Positions 1 to 8,333 of a stretch of DNA of 64,000 bases are shown here, one piece after another; the first letter of the stretch is position 1; every line of letters starts with the position of its first letter. A program made the position numbers and the translations under genes. Source of the stretch: Nocardia sp. SYP-A9097 (GTDB lineage: Bacteria > Actinomycetota > Actinomycetes > Mycobacteriales > Mycobacteriaceae); the NCBI RefSeq assembly GCF_009649815.1, contig NZ_WJIC01000002.1:186001-250000 (forward strand), in the 5' to 3' direction. The notes beneath the pieces were generated by a model. The model saw only the letters and a program-made list of their open reading frames with translations, ran no database searches and had not been told where the DNA came from.

Positions 1-884
1 CCCTGGTGGGGCTGAGTTCGTTCGCGGGCAAGCCGGTAGAGGAGGTCGTCGCCGCGAATCCCCGTACGCTGCTGCAGATCTACTGGTCCGGCGACAAGGA
101 TCAACTGCTGCAACGCATGGAACGCGCTCGTGCCGCCGGGGTCGTCGGGCTCATCATCACCCTGGATTGGTCATTCAGCCACGGCCGCGATTGGGGCAGT
201 CCGGCGATTCCGGAGCGGGTCGATCTCAAGGCGCTCATTCAGTATGGGCCGCAGGCGATTACGCATCCGCGCTGGCTCGCCAGGTTCGTGAGATCCGGGC
301 GGATTCCCGACCTCACGGTCCCCAATATGGGTGTCCCCGGCCAACCCGCGCCGACGTTCTTCGAAGCCTACGGCGAGTGGATGCAGACCGCCCCGCCCAC
401 CTGGGACGATATTCGCTGGCTGGTGGGGCAGTGGTCCGGGCCGGTCATGCTCAAAGGCATTGTGCGAGTGGATGATGCCAAACGCGCGATCGACACCGGT
501 GCGACGGCGCTGTCGGTCTCCAATCACGGCGGCAATAATCTCGACAGCACACCCGCTTCGATTCGTGCGCTGCCCGCGGTCGCCGAGGCGGTGGGCGATC
601 AGATCGAGGTACTCCTCGATGGTGGCGTCCGGCGCGGCAGCGATGTGGTGAAGGCGCTCGCGCTCGGGGCGCGCGCGGTCATGATCGGCCGGGCGTACCT
701 GTGGGGTCTGGCCAGTGCGGGACAGCCGGGGGTGGAGAATGTGCTCGATATCCTCAGCGGCGGAATCGATTCGGCGCTGCGCGGGCTGGGCCGGGGCAGT
801 GTACGTGAACTGACTCCCGATGATGTGGTAATTCCACCAGAATTCTGCCGTCGACTGGGTAAAGATCGAATCTCTTTGCCATAG
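1..884 (+). CDS. mftD: MftD-like FMN-dependent alpha-hydroxy-acid dehydrogenase (3' part)
   Basis: The frame is already open at base 3 and ends at TAG 882-884, so the gene starts upstream of the window. About 293 residues are visible and roughly 100 N-terminal residues are missing compared with the family. The fold is that of FMN lactate/glycolate oxidases. The active-site segment reads SNHGGNNLD: the His is the usual catalytic base, while the Arg of true oxidases (SNHGGRQLD) is replaced by Asn, as I recall for MftD, which makes the redox core of premycofactocin from the peptide-derived intermediate. The FMN-phosphate loop LLDGGVRRGSDVV is intact. A mycofactocin-type SDR lies 2.3 kb downstream, which supports the call. 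No mftE follows, so a stand-alone MftD paralogue is possible. Confidence 0.7.
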   Translation, partial: LVGLSSFAGKPVEEVVAANPRTLLQIYWSGDKDQLLQRMERARAAGVVGLIITLDWSFSHGRDWGSPAIPERVDLKALIQYGPQAITHPRWLARFVRSGRIPDLTVPNMGVPGQPAPTFFEAYGEWMQTAPPTWDDIRWLVGQWSGPVMLKGIVRVDDAKRAIDTGATALSVSNHGGNNLDSTPASIRALPAVAEAVGDQIEVLLDGGVRRGSDVVKALALGARAVMIGRAYLWGLASAGQPGVENVLDILSGGIDSALRGLGRGSVRELTPDDVVIPPEFCRRLGKDRISLP

Positions 885-916
885 CGAATAATTCGCTCCC
901 GATCGAGGATTGGGCA

Positions 917-952
917 TTGACCGCTTTGAACACTTTGACGTAATCTGTTCAA
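917..952 (+). promoter_or_regulatory. Probable promoter and TetR operator
   Basis: A TTGACC hexamer (917-922) is followed 18 bp later by TAATCT (941-946), a plausible -35/-10 pair. Transcription would start within a few bases of the ATG at 954, giving an almost leaderless mRNA. An inverted repeat TTGAAC (926-931) / GTTCAA (947-952) brackets the -10 box and is the natural candidate for autoregulation by the TetR protein that follows. This is pattern reading only. Confidence 0.4.
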
Positions 953-953
953 C

Positions 954-1553
954 ATGAACAACGCGGTGCGGCGTCCGGCAACCGAGGATTACCCCCGGGA
1001 ATTGGTTGCCGGAGCTGCCGAGTGTGTTCAACGATTCGGCGTTCGCGGTTTCCGATTAACCGATGTGGCAAAGGCCGCCGGCGTTTCCCGCGGCACGGTC
1101 TACAACTGCTTCGGCGATAAGGAAACCGCGCTGAACGCGGGCCTGGCATTCATCTGCGATGCCTTCATCGAAGGACTGGCGACCGTTGTCGTCCCGAAAA
1201 CCACGCTGCGCGAACAGGTCTGCGCTGCCGTCAGCCTGATCTACGAGCACATGAACACTCCGCAGGTATTCGCGCCGCCCTTGCGCACCGAGAGCGTCAT
1301 CGCGATTCTCCTGGAGCACTACGGCGAGAACCTCGTCTACCGCTGGGCCGGATTCTGGTCTCCGCTGGTCAGCGCCGCACAGGAACGCGGCGAGGTCGAC
1401 GGTGGAATGAACCCGATGCACGCGGGCGACTGGATCGTGCGCGTCCTACTCAGCTTGGAAATACTCCCGTCCGTCGTGCTCGGCTTCGACAATGCGGACG
1501 ATATGGCGCGGCATACCGCTGATCTATTGATCAATGGACTTGCCCCGCGCTAG
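954..1553 (+). CDS. TetR-family transcriptional regulator
   Basis: This 199-residue protein has a TetR-type helix-turn-helix in its first 60 residues (FRLTDVAKAAGVSRGTVYNC followed by FGDKETAL) and a divergent all-helical ligand domain. It is the first gene of an apparent operon: the stop is 22 bp before the FAD monooxygenase, which is coupled to the mycofactocin-type SDR. It probably represses its own operon through the inverted repeat around its promoter and responds to a substrate or product of the two oxidoreductases. The ligand cannot be read from the sequence. Confidence 0.85.
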   Translation: MNNAVRRPATEDYPRELVAGAAECVQRFGVRGFRLTDVAKAAGVSRGTVYNCFGDKETALNAGLAFICDAFIEGLATVVVPKTTLREQVCAAVSLIYEHMNTPQVFAPPLRTESVIAILLEHYGENLVYRWAGFWSPLVSAAQERGEVDGGMNPMHAGDWIVRVLLSLEILPSVVLGFDNADDMARHTADLLINGLAPR

Positions 1554-1575
1554 TCACTGGAAGGATGAATAACGG

Positions 1576-3159
1576 ATGGCAAGAGACTATTTCGATGTCG
1601 CCATCATCGGGGCCGGACCCGGCGGAATAACCGCCGCCCACTATCTACAGCGCGCGGGCATCACCGATTTCGTGATCTTGGAACGCGCGGACGACTTCGG
1701 CGGTAGCTGGCGGGACAATTTCTATCCCGGACTCGCCGTCGATGTTCCGACACTCTTCTATCAATTCCCCTTCGCCCGAAAGCCGGACTGGTCCAGGCTG
1801 TTTCCCGACGGGCCGGAAATTCAGCGCTACAACCAGGATGTGGCCGAGCAACTCGGGCTGTACGCCCACTTCCGTGGCGGCAGCGCGGTGGAGCGCGAGG
1901 TCTGGGATGCGGCGAACCAGGTCTGGACGCTGGATATCGCTGGGCGGGAACCGATTACGGCTCGCTTCGTCATCAACGCGGTCGGCGGGTACATCAATCC
2001 CAAGGCCACCGATCAGATTCCCGGCACCGCGGAGTTCACCGGCACAATGCTACGGCCGAACGCCTGGGATCCCGAATACAGTTGTGCCGGAAAACGTGTC
2101 GCGCTGATCGGCACGGGATCCAGTTCGGTGCAGATACTTTCGGCCATCGCGGACGAGGCGCAGCGCGTCGACATCTATCAGCGCACACCCGCCTGGATCC
2201 TGCCCAAACCGGATATGAAGCTCTCCGAGCGAGCACATCGGGTGCTGGGGCTGCCCGGCGTGATCGCGGGAATCAACGGCGCGACGCTGGCCATGATGGA
2301 GCTGCCGTTACAGCTGATTTGCAATGTGCTACCGAAACTTCCGCGTTCGCTACTCGCGGCGGTGCTGCCGCAGTACGACAAGATTTGGCGGGCGCTGTAT
2401 GAGGTGCTGCTACGTAAACAGGTGGCCGATCCGGCCGACCGCGCGGCGCTGGTACCCGGCTACGGGATTCTCGCGAAGCGCCCGATTCTCAGCAGTGGTT
2501 TCTTCCCGGCGCTGCGGCGGCCGACGGTCTCCCTGATCACCGATCCCATCGAACGCGTCACCGCCGGCGGTATGCGCACCGAGGACGGGACCGAACGCCC
2601 GTACGACCTGATCGTCATGGCCACCGGCTACGAACTGTTCACCGATCCCGAGTCGTATCGCACCGGAACGATTGTCGGCGCGGACGGCATGGATTTGGCA
2701 GAAGACTACCGGCGCAACGGATTACGCAGTTACGGTGGCAGCGCGCACCCGGGTCTGCCGAACCGCTGGTCACTGGTCGGACCGCACGGTTATGTCGGGA
2801 TCGCCTGGCACACCTTCATCGATCTGACGGCCCGGCACGCGGTCCGCATCATTACCGAAACCAACCGGCGCGAAGCCACCGTGGCCTCGGTGCGGCCCGC
2901 GGCCTTCGAACGCTGGGTGCGTCGAATGCGGCGCAACGAGAAGCTCATTCGCACCTACACCGTCGACTGCAATCCCGGACTCCGCACATATTTCGTCAAC
3001 TCGCAGGGTGACGCCCTGTACTACCGCCCGCAAACCATAAGCGGCGCTTGGTGGTTCAGCCGGCACTCGCCCTTCAGCGACTACCAATTCAGCAGCGGAC
3101 GACAAAGCGCACCCGCATCACCGCACACGGATCGACAGGAAATCGAGGCAATCGCATGA
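1576..3159 (+). CDS. FAD-dependent flavin-containing / Baeyer-Villiger-type monooxygenase
   Basis: This 527-residue class B flavoprotein monooxygenase has an FAD-binding GAGPGG (residues 12-17), FGGSWRDNFYPG, a second Rossmann motif GTGSSS (about 179-184) for NADPH, and ATGYE in the C-terminal half. The Baeyer-Villiger fingerprint FxGxxxHxxxW[P/D] is present as F154-T-G-T-M-L-R160 ... W164-D, so the usual His is replaced by Arg. The reaction could be ketone oxygenation, N- or S-hydroxylation, or something altered. The start ATG follows GGAAGG. Its TGA overlaps the ATG of the SDR (ATGA), so the two are translationally coupled and probably act in sequence, for example alcohol to ketone to ester. 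Substrate unknown. Confidence 0.85.
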   Translation: MARDYFDVAIIGAGPGGITAAHYLQRAGITDFVILERADDFGGSWRDNFYPGLAVDVPTLFYQFPFARKPDWSRLFPDGPEIQRYNQDVAEQLGLYAHFRGGSAVEREVWDAANQVWTLDIAGREPITARFVINAVGGYINPKATDQIPGTAEFTGTMLRPNAWDPEYSCAGKRVALIGTGSSSVQILSAIADEAQRVDIYQRTPAWILPKPDMKLSERAHRVLGLPGVIAGINGATLAMMELPLQLICNVLPKLPRSLLAAVLPQYDKIWRALYEVLLRKQVADPADRAALVPGYGILAKRPILSSGFFPALRRPTVSLITDPIERVTAGGMRTEDGTERPYDLIVMATGYELFTDPESYRTGTIVGADGMDLAEDYRRNGLRSYGGSAHPGLPNRWSLVGPHGYVGIAWHTFIDLTARHAVRIITETNRREATVASVRPAAFERWVRRMRRNEKLIRTYTVDCNPGLRTYFVNSQGDALYYRPQTISGAWWFSRHSPFSDYQFSSGRQSAPASPHTDRQEIEAIA

Positions 3160-3989
3160 CCGAAACAACACCCGCCGACAAGCCCCTCACCGGAAAGGTC
3201 GCCTATGTGACCGGCGCGGCCCGCGGCCAGGGCCGCTCACACGTCCTGGCATTGGCGCGGGCCGGAGCGGATATCGTCGCCATCGACGCCTGCACGAATA
3301 CCGAATTCAGCGGCTACCCGATGGCGGAGCCCGAGGACCTCGCCGAAACCGCGCGCCTGGTCAAAGCCGTCGGCGGCAATATCCTCACCAAGCAGGTCGA
3401 TGTGCGAGACCTGGAGGGTCAGCAGAGTGTGGTGGCCGAGGCCATCGCCCAGTTCGGCCGGCTCGACATCGTGGTCGCCAATGCCGGAGTCTGCAACTGG
3501 GGCCGGCTCTGGGAGATCTCCGCGGAACAGTTCGCCGAAACCGTAGATGTCAACCTGACCGGCGTCTGGAACACCATCAAAGCGGCGGTGCCCGCCATGA
3601 TCGAAGCCGGAAACGGTGGCTCGATCATGACCATCAGCTCCTCAGCGGGCGTCAAGGCCCCGCCCGGCTGCGGCCATTACGCCGCAACCAAATACGGCGT
3701 GGTCGGCCTGACCAAATCCCTCGCCATCGAACTCGGCGAATACGGCATCCGGGTCAACACCCTGCTCCCCTACGGCACCAACACACCCCTGGGCAACGAC
3801 ACCTCGATGTACAAGATGTTCGAGGAGTACCCCGCCTACGTCTACAGCTACACCCCGACGCTGCTCAAGACCGAAGGTCTCGTCGAGCCGGAGGAGATCT
3901 CGGAGGTGGTGGTCTGGCTCGCGGGCGCGGGCTCCGGAGTCATCACCGGGGCGCAGATTCCGGTCGACAAGGGCTTCCTGGCCCGCTGA
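3156..3989 (+). CDS. Mycofactocin-coupled SDR family oxidoreductase
   Basis: The start chosen is the ATG overlapping the upstream stop, giving 277 residues that begin with a Rossmann fold (GKVAYVTGAARGQGRSH). Upstream in-frame starts would run into the monooxygenase. After the second strand (VAIDAC) comes the characteristic longer segment TEFSGYPMAEPEDLAETARL found in SDRs that hold NAD(H) tightly and exchange electrons with mycofactocin. The catalytic Ser-Tyr-Lys set is present (ISSSAG ... HYAATKYG), and the C-terminus ends VDKGFLAR. The enzyme probably oxidises a secondary or cyclic alcohol, regenerated through mycofactocin made by a system whose MftD-like member lies just upstream. Confidence 0.88.
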   Translation: MTETTPADKPLTGKVAYVTGAARGQGRSHVLALARAGADIVAIDACTNTEFSGYPMAEPEDLAETARLVKAVGGNILTKQVDVRDLEGQQSVVAEAIAQFGRLDIVVANAGVCNWGRLWEISAEQFAETVDVNLTGVWNTIKAAVPAMIEAGNGGSIMTISSSAGVKAPPGCGHYAATKYGVVGLTKSLAIELGEYGIRVNTLLPYGTNTPLGNDTSMYKMFEEYPAYVYSYTPTLLKTEGLVEPEEISEVVVWLAGAGSGVITGAQIPVDKGFLAR

Positions 3990-4005
3990 CCCGTCGAGCA
4001 ATTTT

Positions 4006-4019
4006 TAGAACGTGTTCTA
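4006..4019. promoter_or_regulatory. KstR-like palindromic operator
   Basis: TAGAACGTGTTCTA is a perfect 14-bp palindrome that satisfies the KstR consensus TNNAACNNGTTNNA, the TetR-family repressor of cholesterol and steroid catabolism in mycolic-acid actinomycetes. A TATATT -10-like hexamer (4018-4023) overlaps its right end and the acyl-CoA dehydrogenase starts at 4062, so bound repressor would block transcription. Another TetR protein with the same half-site is the main alternative. Confidence 0.65.
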
Positions 4020-4061
4020 TATTCGAGGGACCGTTCCGGCGATCCCTCGGGAGTTCACGAC

Positions 4062-5282
4062 ATGTACCAGTGGTCCGACGAAGACCTGATGTTCCGCGAT
4101 GCTGTGCGCGGGTTCATCGAGAAGGAGATCAAGCCTCACGTCGACCAGCTCGAGAGTGGCGCGCTGCCGCCGTTCGACATTATTCGCAAGCTGTACTCGA
4201 CCTTCGGGTTGGACGAGATGGCGACCGAAGGGCTGGAGAAGGCCCTCGCCCGCGAGGAGGCGGGGACCTCCGGCAAGTCGAGCGGCGGGTACAGCGGGTC
4301 GGGCAGCATGGGCGTGATCCTCAATAGCGAACTCGCCGGAGTCAGCCTCGGTTTGGTGACATCGATGGGGGTCAGCCTCGGGCTCACCCCCGGCGCCATT
4401 CGCAGCCGCGGCACGCTCGCGCAGAAGAAGCGCTGGCTGCCCGGGCTGGTCACCATGGAGAAGATCGGCGCGTGGGCGATCACCGAACCCGATTCGGGGT
4501 CGGACGCTTTCGGCGGGATGAAGTCGTATGTGCGGCGGGACGGCGCGGACTACATCCTCAACGGGCGCAAGACCTTCATCACCAACGGCCCGTACGCGGA
4601 CGTCACCGTCGTCTACGCCAAGCTCGATGAAGAGGACGGCGCCGACCGCCGCGACCGCAAGGTGCTCACCTTCGTCCTGGACAAGGGCATGCCCGGATTC
4701 GTGCAGAGCCCGGCGTTCAAGAAGATGGGCATGAACTCCTCCCCCACCGGCGAGCTGTTCTTCGACAATGTGCGCATTACCCCGGACCGGCTGCTCGGCG
4801 AGACCGAGAATCCGACCAAGGGCGACGAAAAGGGAAGCGCCAAAAGCTCTTTCGCGGCCGAGCGGATCGGCATCGCCTCGGTGTCGCTGGGCATCATCAA
4901 CGAATGCCACCGGCTCTGCGTGGAGTACGCGAAGTCACGCAAGCTGTGGGGCAAGGAGATCGGACAGTTCCAGCTCATCCAGCTCAAGCTGGCCGAGATG
5001 GAGATCGCGCGAATCAATGTGCAGAACATGGTGTTCAGCGCGGTCGAGCGCACCGCCGCGGGGCAGCCGGTCTCGCTCGCCGAAGCGTCCGCGATGAAGC
5101 TGTACTCCTCGCGTGCCGCCACCGAGGTCGCCATGGAGGCCGTCCAATTGTTCGGCGGCAATGGGTATATGGCCGAGTACAAGGTGGAACAGCTTGCCCG
5201 CGATGCCAAGTCGCTGATGATCTACGCGGGCAGCAATGAAATCCAGGTCACGCATATCGCCAAGGGCCTGCTCGGCAAGTAA
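4062..5282 (+). CDS. Acyl-CoA dehydrogenase
   Basis: This 406-residue flavoprotein catalyses alpha,beta-dehydrogenation of an acyl-CoA. The FAD/substrate segments AITEPDSGSDAFG and TFITNGPYAD, the Arg-containing KSRKLWGKEIGQFQ and the C-terminal QLFGGNGYMAEY are all present. The classic catalytic Glu of medium-chain enzymes (YEGT) is Ala389 here (IYAGSNEIQ). Glu267 in SSFAAERIG lies where isovaleryl-CoA and long-chain dehydrogenases carry their base, so activity is expected and branched or bulky substrates are favoured. The KstR-like box 42 bp upstream suggests a role in steroid side-chain or related catabolism. It is separate from the SDR operon and convergent with the next gene. Confidence 0.88.
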   Translation: MYQWSDEDLMFRDAVRGFIEKEIKPHVDQLESGALPPFDIIRKLYSTFGLDEMATEGLEKALAREEAGTSGKSSGGYSGSGSMGVILNSELAGVSLGLVTSMGVSLGLTPGAIRSRGTLAQKKRWLPGLVTMEKIGAWAITEPDSGSDAFGGMKSYVRRDGADYILNGRKTFITNGPYADVTVVYAKLDEEDGADRRDRKVLTFVLDKGMPGFVQSPAFKKMGMNSSPTGELFFDNVRITPDRLLGETENPTKGDEKGSAKSSFAAERIGIASVSLGIINECHRLCVEYAKSRKLWGKEIGQFQLIQLKLAEMEIARINVQNMVFSAVERTAAGQPVSLAEASAMKLYSSRAATEVAMEAVQLFGGNGYMAEYKVEQLARDAKSLMIYAGSNEIQVTHIAKGLLGK

Positions 5283-5291
5283 ACGCCGAAT

Positions 5292-6041
5292 TCACCTGCC
5301 TTCTCGGACCGGCTCCGCGACGCGGACCGGGACGAGGCGGTAGGTGAGCCACGGGCTGTGCGGCAGATGCGGCTTGTCGATCTTGATGCAGAGCTCGCGG
5401 GTCTCGCCGGTGCCCGGGGCGGCGACCCGGATGACCGGTTGCAGCGCCTCATGCAGCGGTGGGTCGCTGGCGTACATGCGCTCGAAGTCCGGATGTGCGC
5501 CGCAGCGATCGACAATCTCCGCCAGCTTCGACTCCGACAGCGAGATCGGGCCCATCATGCGCAGGCCGTAGGTGAAGCCGTGCGCCAATCGCTCCCAATC
5601 CACCAGTGCTTCCCGAGCGGACGGCTCGGTGAACAGGTACGTGAAAAGGTTCGGCTTCGCGGCTGATTCGGGAAACGCCTCGATCCACGCGGCATTGCCG
5701 CCGAGGATGTCACCCTCGGGCAGCATCAGATACGCGGCCGGATACGGCAGATACTCCAGATCCGCCAGCGCATCCGCATCCGGCAGGGCCGCCGTCCGCC
5801 CCAGAATGCGATCCAGGGCTCCCGGATAGAGCGCGGCGATAATCCGCTCCCGGTACATGTACGGAATCCCCAAGGCGTCGAACAGCGCACCCGCGAACTC
5901 GAGGCTGGGCACCAGCGACCCCGCCTCCACCTTCTCGATCGCGGACTTCGACCAGCCCGTCGTGGTGGCCAACTGCGCCTGCGTCACCCCGAGCGCGTCC
6001 CGCCGCGAGCGCACGAATACCGCCAACTGCCCCTTGGACAT
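5292..6041 (-). CDS. XRE-family regulator with MmyB-like ligand domain
   Basis: The 249 residues start with a Cro/C1-type helix-turn-helix (about 8-60; LGVTQAQLATTTGWSKSAIE). The remainder matches the MmyB-like sensor domain, a PAS-related pocket reported to bind fatty acids in this family, with the typical LEYLPYPAAYLMLPEGDILGGN-type central part. The closest neighbour is the convergent acyl-CoA dehydrogenase, only 9 bp between stops, which would fit lipid sensing but does not prove it. The gene is transcribed alone, with a 200-bp gap upstream in which no clear operator is seen. Confidence 0.8.
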   Translation of the reverse strand: MSKGQLAVFVRSRRDALGVTQAQLATTTGWSKSAIEKVEAGSLVPSLEFAGALFDALGIPYMYRERIIAALYPGALDRILGRTAALPDADALADLEYLPYPAAYLMLPEGDILGGNAAWIEAFPESAAKPNLFTYLFTEPSAREALVDWERLAHGFTYGLRMMGPISLSESKLAEIVDRCGAHPDFERMYASDPPLHEALQPVIRVAAPGTGETRELCIKIDKPHLPHSPWLTYRLVPVRVAEPVREGR

Positions 6042-6242
6042 TCACCTCAACCTTGCTTTGTCGTAAGCGTCACACCGGAAATGGGCCCGAGTCGCACCCC
6101 TGGTGCGACAATCCCGCATTGACTTTCTCACGACCCGAAATGAGGCTTTACAGGTCCTGGAACCTGCGTGCCTACCTGCCCATTTCGGTGCTCGTCAGGG
6201 GCTGGTGCGTTGGAGGGGAACGCACCAGCCACCAGCGTCGCC

Positions 6243-7055
6243 TCAGCAGAGGCCGGCGACCACCGCCCGGGTGACCGCGACCTGACCCGCCGGGGTGAGG
6301 TGCACCCCGTCCGATTCGAACAACCGATGACCCGCGCCGGGGCGGGTGACTGCGAGGGTGTCGATCACCGGCTCGGGACGCGCTCTCAGCGCCCGCGCCG
6401 TCTCCTCGTGATCGGTTGCGCACCAACTGATCCCGGCCTGACGGAACGGCGGGAACGTGGCGATGAGCTGCTCGTCCATATCGGTCGGGGTGAGCCAGAC
6501 CCAGTGCGCGCCACCGAGTCGCACGCCCTCCTCGTGCAGTAGATCCAGGTTGCGCGCGGTCTCCTCGGCGCTGACCACGCGCGGGCCGTCGAGCCCGAGA
6601 CGCTGCGCGTCATTGGCCCCGAGTTGGCACAGCACCCAGTCGGGACGGTGGAAACCCAACGCCGCGATGCCTTTCAAAACCTGACTGGTGGTCGCACCCG
6701 TCACCGCCAGATTGGTGCAGGTGATGCCATCGCCCGGCCGGCGCAGTTCGAGCAGATGACGCAGGATTTCGAACCAGGACAACCGATCGGCGGTACTGCT
6801 CTCGCCGAGCGCGACCACATGCGCGCCGGGTGCGAAGGGCAGGCGATCGACCAGGTTCGCGAACTCGGGCTCGGTCAGCAGATCCGCTGCCGCGGCGCGC
6901 GCCTGAGTGACGAAATCCGCTCGTAGAGAACGATATTCGTCGGGTTGCAGGCCGAAGAGGGGCGCGATGTGCGCGTCTTCGATGCCATATAGAAACGGCA
7001 ACGACAATTCCGGACGCTGGAATCGCGCCAATTTGACGGCCAGTTCGGTGGACAT
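6243..7055 (-). CDS. SGNH/GDSL-family hydrolase
   Basis: The start at 7055 (MSTELAV) lies 2 bp after the stop of the upstream membrane-protein gene, giving 270 residues. Longer in-frame starts would overlap that gene and add Arg-rich out-of-character sequence. SGNH blocks can be followed: LGES near residue 85 (Ser nucleophile, GES in place of GDS), a Gly in the NLAVTGATT segment, LGAND (oxyanion Asn) and DGVHLTPAG (Asp-His of the triad). It is therefore an esterase, lipase or acyl-transfer hydrolase, predicted cytoplasmic because no signal peptide is visible. It is coupled to the membrane protein and divergent from a MarR gene. Confidence 0.8.
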   Translation of the reverse strand: MSTELAVKLARFQRPELSLPFLYGIEDAHIAPLFGLQPDEYRSLRADFVTQARAAAADLLTEPEFANLVDRLPFAPGAHVVALGESSTADRLSWFEILRHLLELRRPGDGITCTNLAVTGATTSQVLKGIAALGFHRPDWVLCQLGANDAQRLGLDGPRVVSAEETARNLDLLHEEGVRLGGAHWVWLTPTDMDEQLIATFPPFRQAGISWCATDHEETARALRARPEPVIDTLAVTRPGAGHRLFESDGVHLTPAGQVAVTRAVVAGLC

Positions 7056-7057
7056 GC

Positions 7058-7753
7058 TCACTCCCCCAGGTTCTTTCGAGCGGCCAGCAGGAAACCGACC
7101 GCGATCAGCCAGGCCATACCGGTGAATCGGGCGATGGGTAGCAGGAATGCGGCGGTGGTGAAGGTCAGCGATGCGGTGGTCCACACGGCGATGAAGGCGA
7201 TCACCAGACCTGCGGTCAGCAACCACGGCGGGAGCTGGCGGTGCGGGCGGACGCTGAGCACGATGCCGGCGATGAATAGTCCGGTCGCCACTACATTGGC
7301 GGGTCCGCCGCACAGGAAGGCGAGGGTGTGCAGGGCGCGGACCAGCGCGGGGTCACCGGTCACCTCCGGAACGGTCAAAACCCAGCTGACCACGCCCGAG
7401 CAGAACATGAACGCGGCTGCGAGGGTGCCACCGATGGTGGCGAGCGCGGGGGCGAAACCTTCGGAGACGCGCCGCAACCGGCCGGTGACCGCCGCGACGA
7501 ACAGGGTCAGGGGAATGGCGCTGGCGAATTGCAGTACCGCGCCGGTGCGGACTGCGGCGGCATGGTCGCGGAAGTAGTCGAGGGCGTCGGCCGCCGACGC
7601 GAAGGGTGATGGAAATGGGCTGCCACCTGCGCGAATGGTGCTGATGGCGAGTCCGGCGACGAAGACGGCCGCAGCGGCGGCGGCGAGGATGCCGAGCGGC
7701 GGTTCGGGGGCGGTGGGCGGGCGATCGATGTGGGATGCGGCTGGAATGGCCAC
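7058..7753 (-). CDS. Multi-pass membrane protein, unrecognised family
   Basis: This 231-residue protein has about six hydrophobic segments: near residues 20-40, 72-92, 100-125, 148-168, 178-198 and 205-225. The N-terminal 18 residues are Pro-rich and cytoplasmic in character. I recognise no catalytic motif. It resembles the DUF4386-like group of small actinobacterial integral membrane proteins, but this is weak. It is the first gene of a two-gene operon with the SGNH hydrolase, sharing a divergent promoter region with the MarR regulator, which probably controls it. Confidence 0.7.
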   Translation of the reverse strand: MAIPAASHIDRPPTAPEPPLGILAAAAAAVFVAGLAISTIRAGGSPFPSPFASAADALDYFRDHAAAVRTGAVLQFASAIPLTLFVAAVTGRLRRVSEGFAPALATIGGTLAAAFMFCSGVVSWVLTVPEVTGDPALVRALHTLAFLCGGPANVVATGLFIAGIVLSVRPHRQLPPWLLTAGLVIAFIAVWTTASLTFTTAAFLLPIARFTGMAWLIAVGFLLAARKNLGE

Positions 7754-7774
7754 GGCACTCCGTTCTCAGACGTG

Positions 7775-7798
7775 AATCGTTCTGTATGGTGAACGATT
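7775..7798. promoter_or_regulatory. Inverted-repeat operator in the MarR divergent promoter
   Basis: Perfect 8-bp arms AATCGTTC (7775-7782) and GAACGATT (7791-7798) are separated by 8 bp. They lie between the divergent membrane-protein/SGNH operon (start 7753) and the MarR gene (start 7806). Size, symmetry and position fit a MarR dimer site controlling both directions. Confidence 0.6.
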
Positions 7799-7805
7799 AT
7801 CTGCT

Positions 7806-8333
7806 GTGTACGATAACCCCGTGGCCGAATCGGAGCAAGAGGATCTCGACGGGGCACAGCCGCACCGCCCGATGCGCGCGGTGGCCTTCGGACTCGCCCA
7901 ACTCGGCGCACACCTCACCCAGCGTTTCACCGAGCGCATCGCCGAAATCGGGCTCACCCCACCAGAAGTCGGCATTCTCCGCATGATCGCCGCCCAACCC
8001 GGCCGCAGTCAGCGCTCACTCGCGGCCGAACTGGGCGTCGTCCCCAGCCGCGTCGTAGCCCTCATCGACCCCCTCGACAGCAAGGGCCTCATCGAACGCC
8101 GCCGCAGCGCGACCGACCGCCGCAACCACGAACTCCACCTCACCCCCGCGGCAAGCGAACTCCTCGGCCGCATAGCCGCCGTCGCCTTCGCCCACGAAAC
8201 CGAAACGACCGCAGCACTTTCCGACACGGAATACGAACAATTCGCGAGCCTGCTCACCCGCCTGATCAACGCCCGAGAGCTGACCCCGGGCGTCCATCCG
8301 GGCTACCGCGCCGCATCGGAGCCCGGAAAGTAG
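7806..8333 (+). CDS. MarR-family transcriptional regulator
   Basis: This 175-residue protein has a winged helix-turn-helix (about residues 45-115: LTPPEVGILRMIAAQPGRSQ, then LAAELGVVPSRVVALIDPL) and the wing ERRRSATDRRNHELHLT, typical of MarR/SlyA repressors. The start could be GTG 7806 or GTG 7821 (MAESEQ...); neither has a strong Shine-Dalgarno. The divergent SGNH hydrolase/membrane-protein operon and the inverted repeat between them suggest local autoregulation, relieved by an unknown small molecule. Confidence 0.85.
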   Translation: MYDNPVAESEQEDLDGAQPHRPMRAVAFGLAQLGAHLTQRFTERIAEIGLTPPEVGILRMIAAQPGRSQRSLAAELGVVPSRVVALIDPLDSKGLIERRRSATDRRNHELHLTPAASELLGRIAAVAFAHETETTAALSDTEYEQFASLLTRLINARELTPGVHPGYRAASEPGK

